DNA of 6,551 nt from Bacillota bacterium (GTDB taxonomy: Bacteria > Bacillota > Clostridia > Saccharofermentanales > UBA5734). The position numbers and the translations under genes are program-made. Location: assembly GCA_023438965.1 (NCBI GenBank), contig JAEXPB010000506.1:1-6551 (forward strand), in the 5' to 3' direction. Below are positions 1-6,057 of this stretch, in pieces. Each line of letters starts with the position of its first letter. The first letter of the stretch is position 1. The notes beneath the pieces are model-generated. The model had not been told where the DNA came from and made no database searches. It worked only from the letters and a program-made list of their open reading frames with translations.

Positions 1-2
1 TG

Positions 3-74
3 TATCTGCCGCCGGGTTTTGCTAGAAATCTGGTAGCCTATTCGACCCGCGCGGCAGCGGGGAAGGACAGATAG
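3..74 (+). CDS. Possible C-terminal end of an upstream gene (partial)
   Basis: One plus-strand frame is open from the window edge to a TAG at 72-74. It reads YLPPGFARNLVAYSTRAAAGKDR and is rich in G or C at third codon positions, like the genes around it. The stop lies 17 bp before the next ATG and just upstream of that gene's ribosome binding site, a normal operon spacing. With only 23 residues no family can be named. A second frame is open to a stop at 34-36, so this choice of frame is an inference. Confidence 0.28.
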   Translation, partial: YLPPGFARNLVAYSTRAAAGKDR

Positions 75-91
75 AGCAAAAGGAGCTGCAT

Positions 92-931
92 ATGCAAGTT
101 AAAAAGGTGATCGACTGGCTGTTCCGGTTCGTCAAAGGCATGTTCATCGGCACCGGCGCGATCCTGCCCGGCGTCAGCGGCGGCGCCCTGGCAGCCGTTT
201 TCGGCATCTACGAGCGGATCATCGCCTTCCTGGCCGATATCCGCCGGAATTTTCTGGCGAATGTCCTGTATTTCATCCCGGTCGCCCTGGGTGGTGTATT
301 CGGCATGTTCGTATTGGCCTATCCGCTGGACTACTTTCTCAATACAGCGGAGATTCAGGTCCTGTGGTGTTTCATCGGCTGCATCCTCGGCACGCTGCCG
401 GCCCTTTATAAAGAAGCCGGCAAGATGGGGAGGAAGCCCCGCCACCTGGCGCTGACGGCGGTGACTGCCGTGATCGGCTTCGTTGGCCTCTGGTCGGCGC
501 GCCAGTACTTGAATGTCATCCTGCCGCAGAATACCGGGACCTGGATCCTGGCCGGTGCGATTTTTGCGCTGGGCATGGTTGTACCGGGCCTTAGCCCGTC
601 CAATTTCCTGATGTATTTCCACATTTACGAACCGATGACCGCCGGGATCAAGAACCTGGACTTCGCCATCATCCTCCCGCTGGGCCTTGGCGCTGTGCTT
701 TGTGTGCTCTTGCTGGCCAAACTGATGAGCATCATCATGGCCAAGGCGTACGCCGGCGTCTTCCATTTCATCCTGGGCATCGTCATTGCCTCAACCGCGG
801 TCATCGCACCTACTGATTACAGCCAGGCCAACGCCGGCGTGATCGTCGTCAGTGCGGCGGTTTTCCTGGCCGGGCTGGCTCTGGGCCTTTGCATGGGCTG
901 GCTGGAAAAAACCTACAAACCGGCGGACTAA
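92..931 (+). CDS. DUF368 membrane protein (PopT-type polyprenyl-phosphate transporter family)
   Basis: This 279-residue integral membrane protein belongs to DUF368. Members of that family were shown to return undecaprenyl phosphate, the lipid carrier for peptidoglycan and teichoic acid synthesis, across the cytoplasmic membrane; that role is carried over here from the family. The sequence has about eight hydrophobic stretches. It carries the paired glycine/proline/serine signatures of the family, PGVSGG at residues 26-31 in the N-terminal half and PGLSPS at 165-170 in the C-terminal half. The spacing suggests two repeated halves with re-entrant segments. The length is normal for the Gram-positive form. 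The ATG at 92 follows AAAAGGAG (78-85) by 6 nt, which settles the start. The gene ends 23 bp from the stop of the convergent PhoH gene. I see no convincing terminator between them. The family call is firm; the substrate is inferred. Confidence 0.93.
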   Translation: MQVKKVIDWLFRFVKGMFIGTGAILPGVSGGALAAVFGIYERIIAFLADIRRNFLANVLYFIPVALGGVFGMFVLAYPLDYFLNTAEIQVLWCFIGCILGTLPALYKEAGKMGRKPRHLALTAVTAVIGFVGLWSARQYLNVILPQNTGTWILAGAIFALGMVVPGLSPSNFLMYFHIYEPMTAGIKNLDFAIILPLGLGAVLCVLLLAKLMSIIMAKAYAGVFHFILGIVIASTAVIAPTDYSQANAGVIVVSAAVFLAGLALGLCMGWLEKTYKPAD

Positions 932-954
932 GGACTGAACAGCTCCAAACCTTC

Positions 955-2343
955 TTAAACCTTGCCGGCCATGCGCAAACCTTTGGAGGTCATCCGCTGG
1001 GCGGCGTCCAAAGCGAGCGGACTGCGGGTGCATTCGTGGCTCTCGAAAGTCGTCTGCCAGCACAGGGCGCTGCCTTTCATGCGCTCCGAGGCGTAGACCA
1101 GCCCGTTCGTGCGGCGGTCCAGGTGCGGATGGTCGATCTGGTCCGGATCGCCGGCCAGAATGATCTTGGAGCCGATGCCGGCGCGGGTGATGATGCCCAG
1201 GGCTTGGATCGGCGTCAGGTTCTGGGCTTCATCGATCAGGATCCAGGTGCTGGTGATCGACCGGCCGCGCAGATAGGCGAGAGCCTGGGCGGTGATGATG
1301 CCATCCTCGAATAGCCCGCGGACTTCCAGGTCGATGTCGCGTTCCTGGGCGAATTCGCCTTTCTTCTTGCTGTTGCGGGCGCCGATCAGCAGCTCCAGGT
1401 TATCGATCGATGGCCGCAGCAGCGGCATGATCTTATCTTCTTCGGTACCTTTCAGGAAGCCGATGTCTTCATCGAATTTGACATTGGCCCGCGTGACCAG
1501 GATCTTGCGGTATTCGTCGGCGTGCAGGACCTTCTCCAGGCCGACGGCGAGGGAGTAAAAGGTTTTCGCAGTGCCGGCCGGCCCCTTCAGGATCACCAGC
1601 GGCGCTTCATCGGCGCCGGTCATCAGGGTTTCCTGCAGAAATTGCTGCCCGACGTTGCGCGGTATCACGCCGAAAGGCTTCTCCCGCAAGTAGCGCAGCG
1701 GCACGATCACGCGGCCGTCAAACCGGCCCAGGGCCGTCTTCTTGGGATCATCCCGTGACCTGAGCAGAAAGAACTCATTGAGGACCGGATCCAGGTCGGT
1801 CAGCCGGCCGGGATCCAGTTGGCCGCGGTCGTAGAAATCGTCCAGGAACGCGGGCGCAATGTCCAGGGTCCGGCGGCCGCGGTATTGCTGAGCGACATCC
1901 ACCATTTTCTCGGCATTGTAATCCTCGGCCAATACACCGCAAACATCAGCCTTCAAACGCAGGCTGACATCATTGGTGACCAGGATGACCGGCCCGCTCA
2001 GCTTGCTGCTCAAACCTTTGGCCACCCGCAGGATACGGTGGTCCGGGCGCCGCTCGTCCCAGCCGGGCGGGAGCTGCTCGTGGATGAAATTGGTTTCGAC
2101 CCGAAAAGAACCGCCGCCTGGCAAATCGATGCCGGCGGCGATACTGTTCCTGGTCTGCAATTCATTGAGAATCCGGTTGGTTTCGCGGGCATTGTAACCG
2201 GTTTCACCTGGAGCGGCCTTGAGATTGTCCAGCTCCTCGAGGGTGATATCCGCGATGACGACATCATTGTCATCGAAGGCATACAGGGCATAAGGCGAAG
2301 TGATCAAGACATTGGTATCGAGAAGATATGTCTTCTTGGCCAT
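955..2343 (-). CDS. PIN domain-PhoH family ATPase (PhoH2/YlaK type)
   Basis: This 462-residue cytoplasmic protein fuses a PIN nuclease domain to a PhoH-type P-loop ATPase. Proteins of this architecture (PhoH2) have been described as ATP-dependent RNA helicase/ribonucleases; the cellular role in Bacillota is unclear. The PIN part spans about residues 5-145, with DTNVL (D9), an acidic pair near E36-E37, D101 and the TND motif (D125) as likely metal ligands. The PhoH part spans about 225-450: Walker A GPAGTAKT (254-261), Walker B ILIDEAQN (368-375) and GDPDQID (398-404). All catalytic motifs look intact. The start MAKKTYLLDTN is chosen because AAGGGGG (complement of 2351-2357) lies 7 nt upstream and the PIN domain begins at once. 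An in-frame ATG at 2391 would add 16 residues with no such site. The gene is transcribed divergently from the TVP38-family gene. Confidence 0.93.
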   Translation of the reverse strand: MAKKTYLLDTNVLITSPYALYAFDDNDVVIADITLEELDNLKAAPGETGYNARETNRILNELQTRNSIAAGIDLPGGGSFRVETNFIHEQLPPGWDERRPDHRILRVAKGLSSKLSGPVILVTNDVSLRLKADVCGVLAEDYNAEKMVDVAQQYRGRRTLDIAPAFLDDFYDRGQLDPGRLTDLDPVLNEFFLLRSRDDPKKTALGRFDGRVIVPLRYLREKPFGVIPRNVGQQFLQETLMTGADEAPLVILKGPAGTAKTFYSLAVGLEKVLHADEYRKILVTRANVKFDEDIGFLKGTEEDKIMPLLRPSIDNLELLIGARNSKKKGEFAQERDIDLEVRGLFEDGIITAQALAYLRGRSITSTWILIDEAQNLTPIQALGIITRAGIGSKIILAGDPDQIDHPHLDRRTNGLVYASERMKGSALCWQTTFESHECTRSPLALDAAQRMTSKGLRMAGKV

Positions 2344-2363
2344 AGACAAGCCCCCTTGTTCTA

Positions 2364-2391
2364 AGTATGGACGATTGACCTGCAATTTCAA
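2364..2391 (-). promoter_or_regulatory. Candidate promoter for the PhoH gene
   Basis: On the minus strand TTGAAA (complement of 2386-2391) and CATACT (complement of 2364-2369) are separated by 16 bp. This would start transcription about 15-20 nt before the gene's ATG. The -35 matches 5 of 6 consensus bases and the -10 matches 4 of 6. The upstream AT-rich block also contains overlapping TATAAT boxes on this strand (complement of 2464-2474), but they lack a convincing -35. Confidence 0.35.
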
Positions 2392-2393
2392 AG

Positions 2394-2574
2394 CGGCTTG
2401 CCGTTTCAGATTTATTTCATTTATGTTACTGAAGCACTATTGATAGATTAAATTATTAATAAAATTATATTATAAGCCGATTGTGCCGATAAACGGGGAA
2501 GCATGGACGGCAAGCCCGGAATAGTATATAATTCAGATCAGTTTCCAGTATCGTCAATCCGGCTTGCCAAGCCG
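2394..2574. repeat. Three CGGCTTGCC repeats in the divergent intergenic region
   Basis: The 9-mer CGGCTTGCC occurs at 2394-2402 and at 2560-2568, and in inverted orientation (CGGCAAGCC) at 2508-2516. The third copy is part of a perfect dyad, CGGCTTG-C-CAAGCCG (2560-2574), ending just before the ribosome binding site of the plus-strand gene. The copies bracket a very AT-rich core (about 2405-2475). They could be operator half-sites, a fold in the mRNA leader, or simple GC-rich recurrence. A function is inference only. Confidence 0.4.
2504..2532 (+). promoter_or_regulatory. Candidate promoter for the TVP38-family gene
   Basis: TATAAT at 2527-2532 is preceded by TGGACG at 2504-2509 with a 17-bp spacer. 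The -10 is perfect and the -35 matches 4 of 6. Transcription would begin near 2539, giving a leader of about 50 nt that carries the CGGCTTG-C-CAAGCCG dyad. Confidence 0.5.
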
Positions 2575-2589
2575 TTCGCGGAGAAATGA

Positions 2590-3306
2590 ATGGCCATGTA
2601 TAGAAATTTCTTGCTTCGCTTGTTCAGTGTCATCCTGATCGTCAGTCTGGCTGCCGGGTTGATCTATTTCGCATTCCTGGAGACCATGCCGGATCTGATC
2701 CCGCTGCTTCAACATGGCAAAGCCGCGGATATTGAGGCTTATTTGCAGTCCAGCAATAAAATCAAAGGCTTGCTGTGCACCGCCCTGCTCCAGGTTGTAC
2801 AGGTTTTTTCCGTCGTGCTGCCGGGTGCGCCGATCCAGATTGCCGCCGGAATTGTCTATGGGACCTGGCGCAGCTTTCTGGTCTGCCACACCGCCTCGGT
2901 AGCTGCCAATGTGGTCAGCTTTCTGACGGTCCGGCATCTGGGGGCGCGCATGAACCGGCTGATGCCGGTCAATATTCAAAGTGCCCGGCTGGACTTCATC
3001 CGCAATTCGACGCACCCTTCCTATATGGCCGGGGTGGCCTGCCTGATCCCGATTTTACCCATCGGTTTCATACCCTATGTCGCGGCGCAAACCCGGACAA
3101 CCGCGCCAAAATTCGCGCTGGCCATGTATCTGGGCAATCTCCTGCCGATTTTTGTTTCATGCGCTGCCGGCAGTAAAGTGCTCGAAGGGAACTATACCGT
3201 ATCGGCGATCCTGCTGGTGGTTTTATTCCTGCTCGCATTCCTGCTGGCCAAATATAAAGGCCGGGTGCTGGATTTCGTCGAAAAAATCACCGGCAGTAAA
3301 CCGTGA
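2590..3306 (+). CDS. TVP38/TMEM64 family membrane protein (SNARE-associated/DedA superfamily)
   Basis: This 238-residue membrane protein has the SNARE-associated (VTT/DedA superfamily) domain at about residues 65-195. The hallmark is VLPGAPIQIAAGIVYG (76-91) followed by a small-residue-rich helix. A second proline-containing re-entrant segment, IPILPIGFIPY, lies at 153-163. Other hydrophobic segments lie near 8-30, 172-192 and 204-221. DedA relatives are linked to undecaprenyl-phosphate and other lipid scrambling. The TVP38 branch has no settled bacterial substrate, so a lipid-transport role is an inference. The start at 2590 is chosen because CGGAG (2579-2583) lies 6 nt upstream. An ATG at 2586 is in another frame and stops at once, and one at 2596 is too far from the site. 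The gene appears to be transcribed alone, since the next operon has its own promoter. Confidence 0.88.
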   Translation: MAMYRNFLLRLFSVILIVSLAAGLIYFAFLETMPDLIPLLQHGKAADIEAYLQSSNKIKGLLCTALLQVVQVFSVVLPGAPIQIAAGIVYGTWRSFLVCHTASVAANVVSFLTVRHLGARMNRLMPVNIQSARLDFIRNSTHPSYMAGVACLIPILPIGFIPYVAAQTRTTAPKFALAMYLGNLLPIFVSCAAGSKVLEGNYTVSAILLVVLFLLAFLLAKYKGRVLDFVEKITGSKP

Positions 3307-3334
3307 CCGCCTGGCTGGCGCAGGGCAACGGCAA

Positions 3335-3414
3335 CCGGCTCAACGCAGGGGCATAAACAGCCGGGAAATTCCATGCCAGCGAAATTAAGCGGGCAACTGG
3401 CGGCAACACCCGGC
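3335..3414 (+). other. Structured region after the TVP38-family gene, with alternative stems
   Basis: The segment AGCCGGG (3359-3365) can pair in two exclusive ways. AGCCGG matches the upstream CCGGCT (3335-3340), and GCCGGG matches the downstream CCCGGC (3409-3414). TGCCAG (3374-3379) and CTGGCGGCA also partly pair inside the larger loop. No T-run follows either stem, so this is not a standard intrinsic terminator. It may be the 3' untranslated structure of the preceding gene. No gene is seen in 3307-3507. Confidence 0.25.
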
Positions 3415-3445
3415 GAAAAGCCATGCAATGTCATAAAAATCATAG

Positions 3446-3473
3446 TTGCCCATTGATGACAATATGGTATAAT
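3446..3473 (+). promoter_or_regulatory. Extended -10 promoter of the kinase-regulator operon
   Basis: TTGCCC (3446-3451) and TATAAT (3468-3473) are 16 bp apart, and the -10 is preceded by TGG, forming an extended TGnTATAAT element. Transcription would begin near 3480, about 28 nt before the leader ORF. The inverted repeat ATTGATGAC (3452-3460)/GTCATCGAT (3486-3494), with 8 of 9 positions matching, flanks the -10 and could be an operator. Confidence 0.65.
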
Positions 3474-3507
3474 TTAGCGTTGAAAGTCATCGATTCAAGG
3501 AGCAACC

Positions 3508-3594
3508 ATGGGGAATGACAGAAAAATGAATCTTCAAGCTTTACCTTCGCTGCACGGCGATCCGCTAACGATACGAATGGACTCCGCAGAATAA
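3508..3594 (+). CDS. 28-codon leader ORF abutting and in frame with the kinase gene
   Basis: ATG at 3508 follows AAGGAG (3497-3502) by 5 nt, the best ribosome binding site of this operon. It opens a 28-codon frame that begins MGNDRKMNLQ, is hydrophilic and shows no signal peptide or membrane segment. It ends with TAA at 3592-3594. The kinase ATG follows with no gap, and the two frames are in register. Ribosomes loading here would therefore stop exactly at the kinase start, which suggests translational coupling or reinitiation. Alternatives are a nonsense mutation in a longer kinase start, or readthrough giving an N-terminally extended form. I recognise no family for the peptide. Confidence 0.5.
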   Translation: MGNDRKMNLQALPSLHGDPLTIRMDSAE

Positions 3595-4740
3595 ATGGAA
3601 CCGGATCTGCGACAGAAGACCATGGAACAGCAATTGCCGGACGCCTGGCTGGATGAACGGCAGCTGCCGGAGCAAATGCATCGCCTGCGCCGGAATGCGC
3701 TGCCGAACAGCGGCAGCATCGGCCATGCGGCGCGCCTTTTGCTGATCACCGAAGACGGTGCCCTGCGGCAAGCCTTGCAGGATGACCTGCAACAGGAGGA
3801 TTATCAGCTTTCCTGTCCAGGCGGTATTCGCGATGGCAGCGACCTGTTTCGCTTCGGCATTCCCTCGGATTTGATCCTGCTTGACCTTTGCCTGGCTGAC
3901 CAGTCCGGCCTGAGCCTGTTGCAGGACATCCGCAGCAGGTATTCCGCCGCGGAATTGCCGGTGCTGGTCATCGTGGATGTTCTGAATCCCGGCGCGACCA
4001 TCAAGGCGCTTTGGCTGGGCGCCAATGATTCGATCAGCAGACCGCTGGTCCCGGATGAACTGCGAGCCCGGGTGCGCAATACCATTCAGATGCGCCGGGC
4101 GGTCCAAAAGCTGGTCGCATCGGAAATGGCCTTCCTGCAGGCTCAGATCAAGCCGCATTTCATTTTTAACACCTTGAGCGTCTTGACTGCCCTTTGCACC
4201 CGGGAACCGGAAACGACTAGGAATCTTTTGTTCGATCTGTCTGATTACCTGCATGAAAGCTTTGACATCGATAATCCGGATGGCTTGACAACGCTCATCA
4301 AAGAATTGAAGCTGGTACGGGCTTATTTGGCCATCGAGCAGGCCCGGTTCAGCGAAAGACTGCAGGTTTCCATCCAGGTTGATCCGGATACGGACTGCCT
4401 GCTGCCGCTCTTGTCGATCCAGCCCATCGTTGAAAATGCCATTCATCACGGCCTGTCGAACCGGAATGCCGATTTCATGGTGACGATCCGGGCGGAGCAG
4501 GTACGTGACCGGATGATGATTCAGGTGCTGGATAATGGGCGCGGCATGAGCGGCCAGCAAATCGCCGAGGCCCTCGAAAGCAATCCGGGCCAGAGCGGAG
4601 TCGCCTTAAGAAACATCAATCGCCGGCTGTTGACCTTGTATGGCAGCGGCCTCCAAATTGCCAGCCAGCCGGGGAAAGGGACCAAGGTCAGCTTTGCAGT
4701 GCCTTGTTATGGTTTGCATGATGAACATCCTGATTGTTGA
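3595..4740 (+). CDS. Soluble LytS-type sensor histidine kinase with N-terminal degenerate receiver domain
   Basis: This 381-residue protein has no membrane segment. Residues about 46-165 form a receiver-like domain with acidic residues (E53-D54) and a possible phospho-acceptor (D97 in LLDLCLADQSG). The usual Thr/Ser at the end of strand 4 is hydrophobic (I126-V127) and the conserved Lys is Arg (R149, SRP), so phosphorylation is doubtful. Residues about 178-255 form a His_kinase domain (LytS type) with QIKPHFIFNTL, phospho-acceptor H188. The ATPase domain at 272-370 has VENAIHHG (N281) and DNGRGM (D313). From memory, this REC-kinase block resembles the C-terminal half of long 7TM-DISM hybrid kinases, with the sensor part absent. 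The ATG at 3595 has no ribosome binding site and abuts the leader ORF. Alternative starts are M10 (3622) and M28 (3676, GGAG nearby). It overlaps the regulator gene, its likely partner. Confidence 0.87.
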   Translation: MEPDLRQKTMEQQLPDAWLDERQLPEQMHRLRRNALPNSGSIGHAARLLLITEDGALRQALQDDLQQEDYQLSCPGGIRDGSDLFRFGIPSDLILLDLCLADQSGLSLLQDIRSRYSAAELPVLVIVDVLNPGATIKALWLGANDSISRPLVPDELRARVRNTIQMRRAVQKLVASEMAFLQAQIKPHFIFNTLSVLTALCTREPETTRNLLFDLSDYLHESFDIDNPDGLTTLIKELKLVRAYLAIEQARFSERLQVSIQVDPDTDCLLPLLSIQPIVENAIHHGLSNRNADFMVTIRAEQVRDRMMIQVLDNGRGMSGQQIAEALESNPGQSGVALRNINRRLLTLYGSGLQIASQPGKGTKVSFAVPCYGLHDEHPDC

Positions 4741-5752
4741 AGATGAAAGAATAATACTCGATGAAATCCAGTCTTATGTGCGTGAATTTGACCAGGCAGC
4801 CGTGATTCAAGCCTTCGATGACCCGCTGGCCGCACTGGCCGCCTGCCGGCAGCTGAATCCGGAAATTGCGCTCCTGGATATTCAGATGCCGGACATGCAC
4901 GGCCTGGAACTGGCCAATATCCTGATTACCGATTATCCGAAGCTGAAAATCGTTTTCATAACCGCCCATAATTGTTATGGCGCGGAAGCATTCGATCTGG
5001 AAGCGGCTGACTATTTGCTCAAGCCAGTCCGCAAGGACCGGCTTTTCCGGGCTTTGAGCAAGCTGGATCTGGCGCCTTTACGGACGAATCTGCCGGACAA
5101 GCCAGTCCAAACCGAACAGCAGGCACAGATTTTGGCCTTCGGCGGGTTGACGGTGCGGCAGGGTTCCCTGATCTTGCAATGGAAAAGGAAAAAATCAGCC
5201 GAGATTTTCGCCTATCTGCTGACCAGCCTGAATCAACCGATCAGCAAGCATCGGATCTGCGATGACCTGTGGCCGGAACTCGATCCGGATAAGGCGCTGG
5301 TCAACCTGCAAACGGCCGTCTACCAACTGCGCAAAAGCCTCATTCCTTTCGCGCGGGAAGAGATTAAGATCGAGTATATCAACAATAACTACCGGCTGGT
5401 GCTCGGTCCCTGCTATTATGATGTCCTGACTTTTGAATCGTTGTATGACCGGGCCTTCGCCCAGAATCCGCCGGTTACCGCGACCAACCTGCTGAAAGCG
5501 GCTTACAGGATTTATCCGGACCATTTTCTGGCTTCGGAAGGCTGGCTATGGAGCATCCCGAAGCAGTCTGAACTGGAAAAGAAATTCTATCGCGTCCTGG
5601 TCGCCCTGATCGACCAGAGTTTGGCTGACTGTGATCAAGCCGGATCGACCATATATCTGGAAAGGCTGGGCCAGCTTCTCGGCGAGGAAACCATGGACCG
5701 CCGGCATTACCTGGCTATGCGCCAGGAATTGCGTGAATTTTTATCACGCTGA
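4721..5752 (+). CDS. Response regulator with REC, winged-helix and BTAD (SARP-like) domains
   Basis: This 343-residue protein is the probable phosphoryl acceptor and DNA-binding output of the upstream kinase. Residues 2-113 are an intact receiver: E7-D8, phospho-acceptor D53 in LLDIQMPD, T81 and K101 in LLKPV. Residues about 138-227 are a winged helix of the SARP/OmpR type, with FGGLTVRQGSLILQW, the DDLWPELD motif (181-188) and VYQLRKSL (200-207). Residues about 234-341 match the helical, TPR-like BTAD domain that follows the winged helix in SARP regulators. The gene overlaps the kinase by about 20 nt. No ribosome binding site is visible, so translation is probably coupled to the kinase. The adjacent ATG at 4718 is an equally possible start, one residue longer; I chose 4721 because receivers commonly begin MNILIVEDE. 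The target is unknown, but a phased repeat array lies just downstream of the gene. Confidence 0.9.
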   Translation: MNILIVEDERIILDEIQSYVREFDQAAVIQAFDDPLAALAACRQLNPEIALLDIQMPDMHGLELANILITDYPKLKIVFITAHNCYGAEAFDLEAADYLLKPVRKDRLFRALSKLDLAPLRTNLPDKPVQTEQQAQILAFGGLTVRQGSLILQWKRKKSAEIFAYLLTSLNQPISKHRICDDLWPELDPDKALVNLQTAVYQLRKSLIPFAREEIKIEYINNNYRLVLGPCYYDVLTFESLYDRAFAQNPPVTATNLLKAAYRIYPDHFLASEGWLWSIPKQSELEKKFYRVLVALIDQSLADCDQAGSTIYLERLGQLLGEETMDRRHYLAMRQELREFLSR

Positions 5753-5780
5753 TTGCCTGCCGGACAATTTACAATCAAAT

Positions 5781-5872
5781 ATCGTGCAACTTGCAATGAT
5801 AAGCTGTTAAAACGATGAATATCTTGTTAAAATGCCAGAATATGCAACAAACGGATAATGATCTTGCAAAAA
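5781..5872 (+). repeat. Direct repeats with 20-bp phasing upstream of a strong promoter
   Basis: A core TG(C/T)(A/T)A occurs at 5785, 5805, 5825 and 5865, that is at multiples of exactly 20 bp. An out-of-phase TGCAAC lies at 5843. The best copies are ATCTTGTTAAAA (5821-5832) and ATCTTGCAAAAA (5861-5872), 10 of 12 identical; AAGCTGTTAAAA (5801) and ATCGTGCAACTT (5781) are weaker. Two-turn phasing puts all copies on one DNA face, as expected for a regulator binding in tandem. SARP proteins are known to bind phased direct repeats, so the neighbouring regulator is the obvious candidate. The region is AT-rich, and chance contributes to the weaker copies. Confidence 0.45.
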
Positions 5873-5887
5873 CATGGATTTTCCCTC

Positions 5888-5916
5888 TTGACACCATCCT
5901 CTATTCCCCCTATAAT
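5888..5916 (+). promoter_or_regulatory. Perfect consensus sigma-A promoter
   Basis: TTGACA (5888-5893) and TATAAT (5911-5916) are separated by exactly 17 bp, a full consensus vegetative promoter. Transcription should start near 5923, only about 7 nt before the first hairpin. The leader before the small membrane protein gene would be about 155 nt. Confidence 0.8.
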
Positions 5917-5922
5917 ACAGCC

Positions 5923-6047
5923 AAACAGCAAGGGCGCTCCGGATGTCAGCCGGCAGCGCCCTTTCCTGTTTCAGGATAGCATTCGTTCCGGACGAATTTC
6001 CATCAGGCAAAGGCGCTGCAATCGTAAACGATCCAGGCGCCTTTTCT
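5923..6047 (+). ncRNA. Candidate structured RNA: small RNA or attenuating leader
   Basis: Behind the consensus promoter lie three consecutive hairpins, at 5930-5963, 5981-5997 (ATTCGT/ACGAAT) and 6009-6044, the last followed by TTTTCT. A transcript stopping there would be about 125 nt with a 5' stem-loop, the form of a stable small RNA. Read-through would give the leader of the gene at 6080. The sequence does not tell which applies, and I match it to no known RNA family. The stretch 5753-6079 otherwise contains no supportable protein gene. Confidence 0.4.
5928..5977 (+). terminator. Hairpin unit 1: 9-bp stem plus CCGG inner stem, terminator-like
   Basis: AAGGGCGCT (5930-5938) pairs perfectly with AGCGCCCTT (5955-5963). 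Inside it CCGG (5939-5942) pairs with CCGG (5950-5953), leaving loop ATGTCAG and one bulged C. The T tract that follows is short and broken (TTTCCTGTTT), so termination may be partial. Beginning and tail are repeated in hairpin unit 2, 79-80 bp downstream. Confidence 0.4.
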
Positions 6048-6057
6048 AGTTCAGGAT
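6007..6057 (+). terminator. Hairpin unit 2: probable intrinsic terminator or attenuator
   Basis: AAAGGCGC (6009-6016) pairs with GCGCCTTT (6037-6044). An inner ATCG/CGAT stem (6021-6024/6029-6032) closes a TAAA loop. The stem runs into TTTTCT, a reasonable though short terminator tract. It lies about 20 bp before the ribosome binding site of the small membrane protein gene, in the position of an attenuator. Confidence 0.5.

Noticed and set aside
38..766. Long minus-strand open frame opposite the DUF368 gene
   Set aside because: It is the antisense of a well-supported membrane protein gene and its low-complexity Q/D/H/R-rich product is typical of antisense frames in GC-rich genes.
943..988. 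CTCCAAA/TTTGGAG inverted repeat at the convergent gene ends, as a terminator
   Set aside because: The stem is only 7 bp with a 32-nt loop, reaches into the PhoH coding region and has no T-run on either side.
2344..2391. Extension of the PhoH protein by 16 residues to the ATG at 2391
   Set aside because: The extension lies upstream of the strong ribosome binding site serving 2343, lacks its own, and adds nothing to the PIN domain, which begins immediately after MAKK.
2440..2474. Further plus-strand promoter from TTGATA (2440) and nearby AT-rich -10-like boxes
   Set aside because: No good -10 lies at 16-18 bp. In AT-rich sequence such boxes arise by chance, and 2504-2532 is a better candidate.
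3565..4560. A 331-codon minus-strand open frame opposite the kinase gene
   Set aside because: The plus strand carries all kinase motifs. The antisense product is Q/R-rich with no recognisable domain, and it has no fitting promoter or ribosome binding site.
4640..4720. Extension of the response regulator to the ATG at 4640
   Set aside because: It would add 27 residues before a receiver that normally starts at MNILIVEDE, and lies wholly inside the kinase's ATPase domain.
5781..5800. TGCAA-C-TTGCA as a terminator hairpin for the regulator gene
   Set aside because: The loop would be a single base, and no T-run follows. It is better read as a DNA dyad or as part of the phased repeats.
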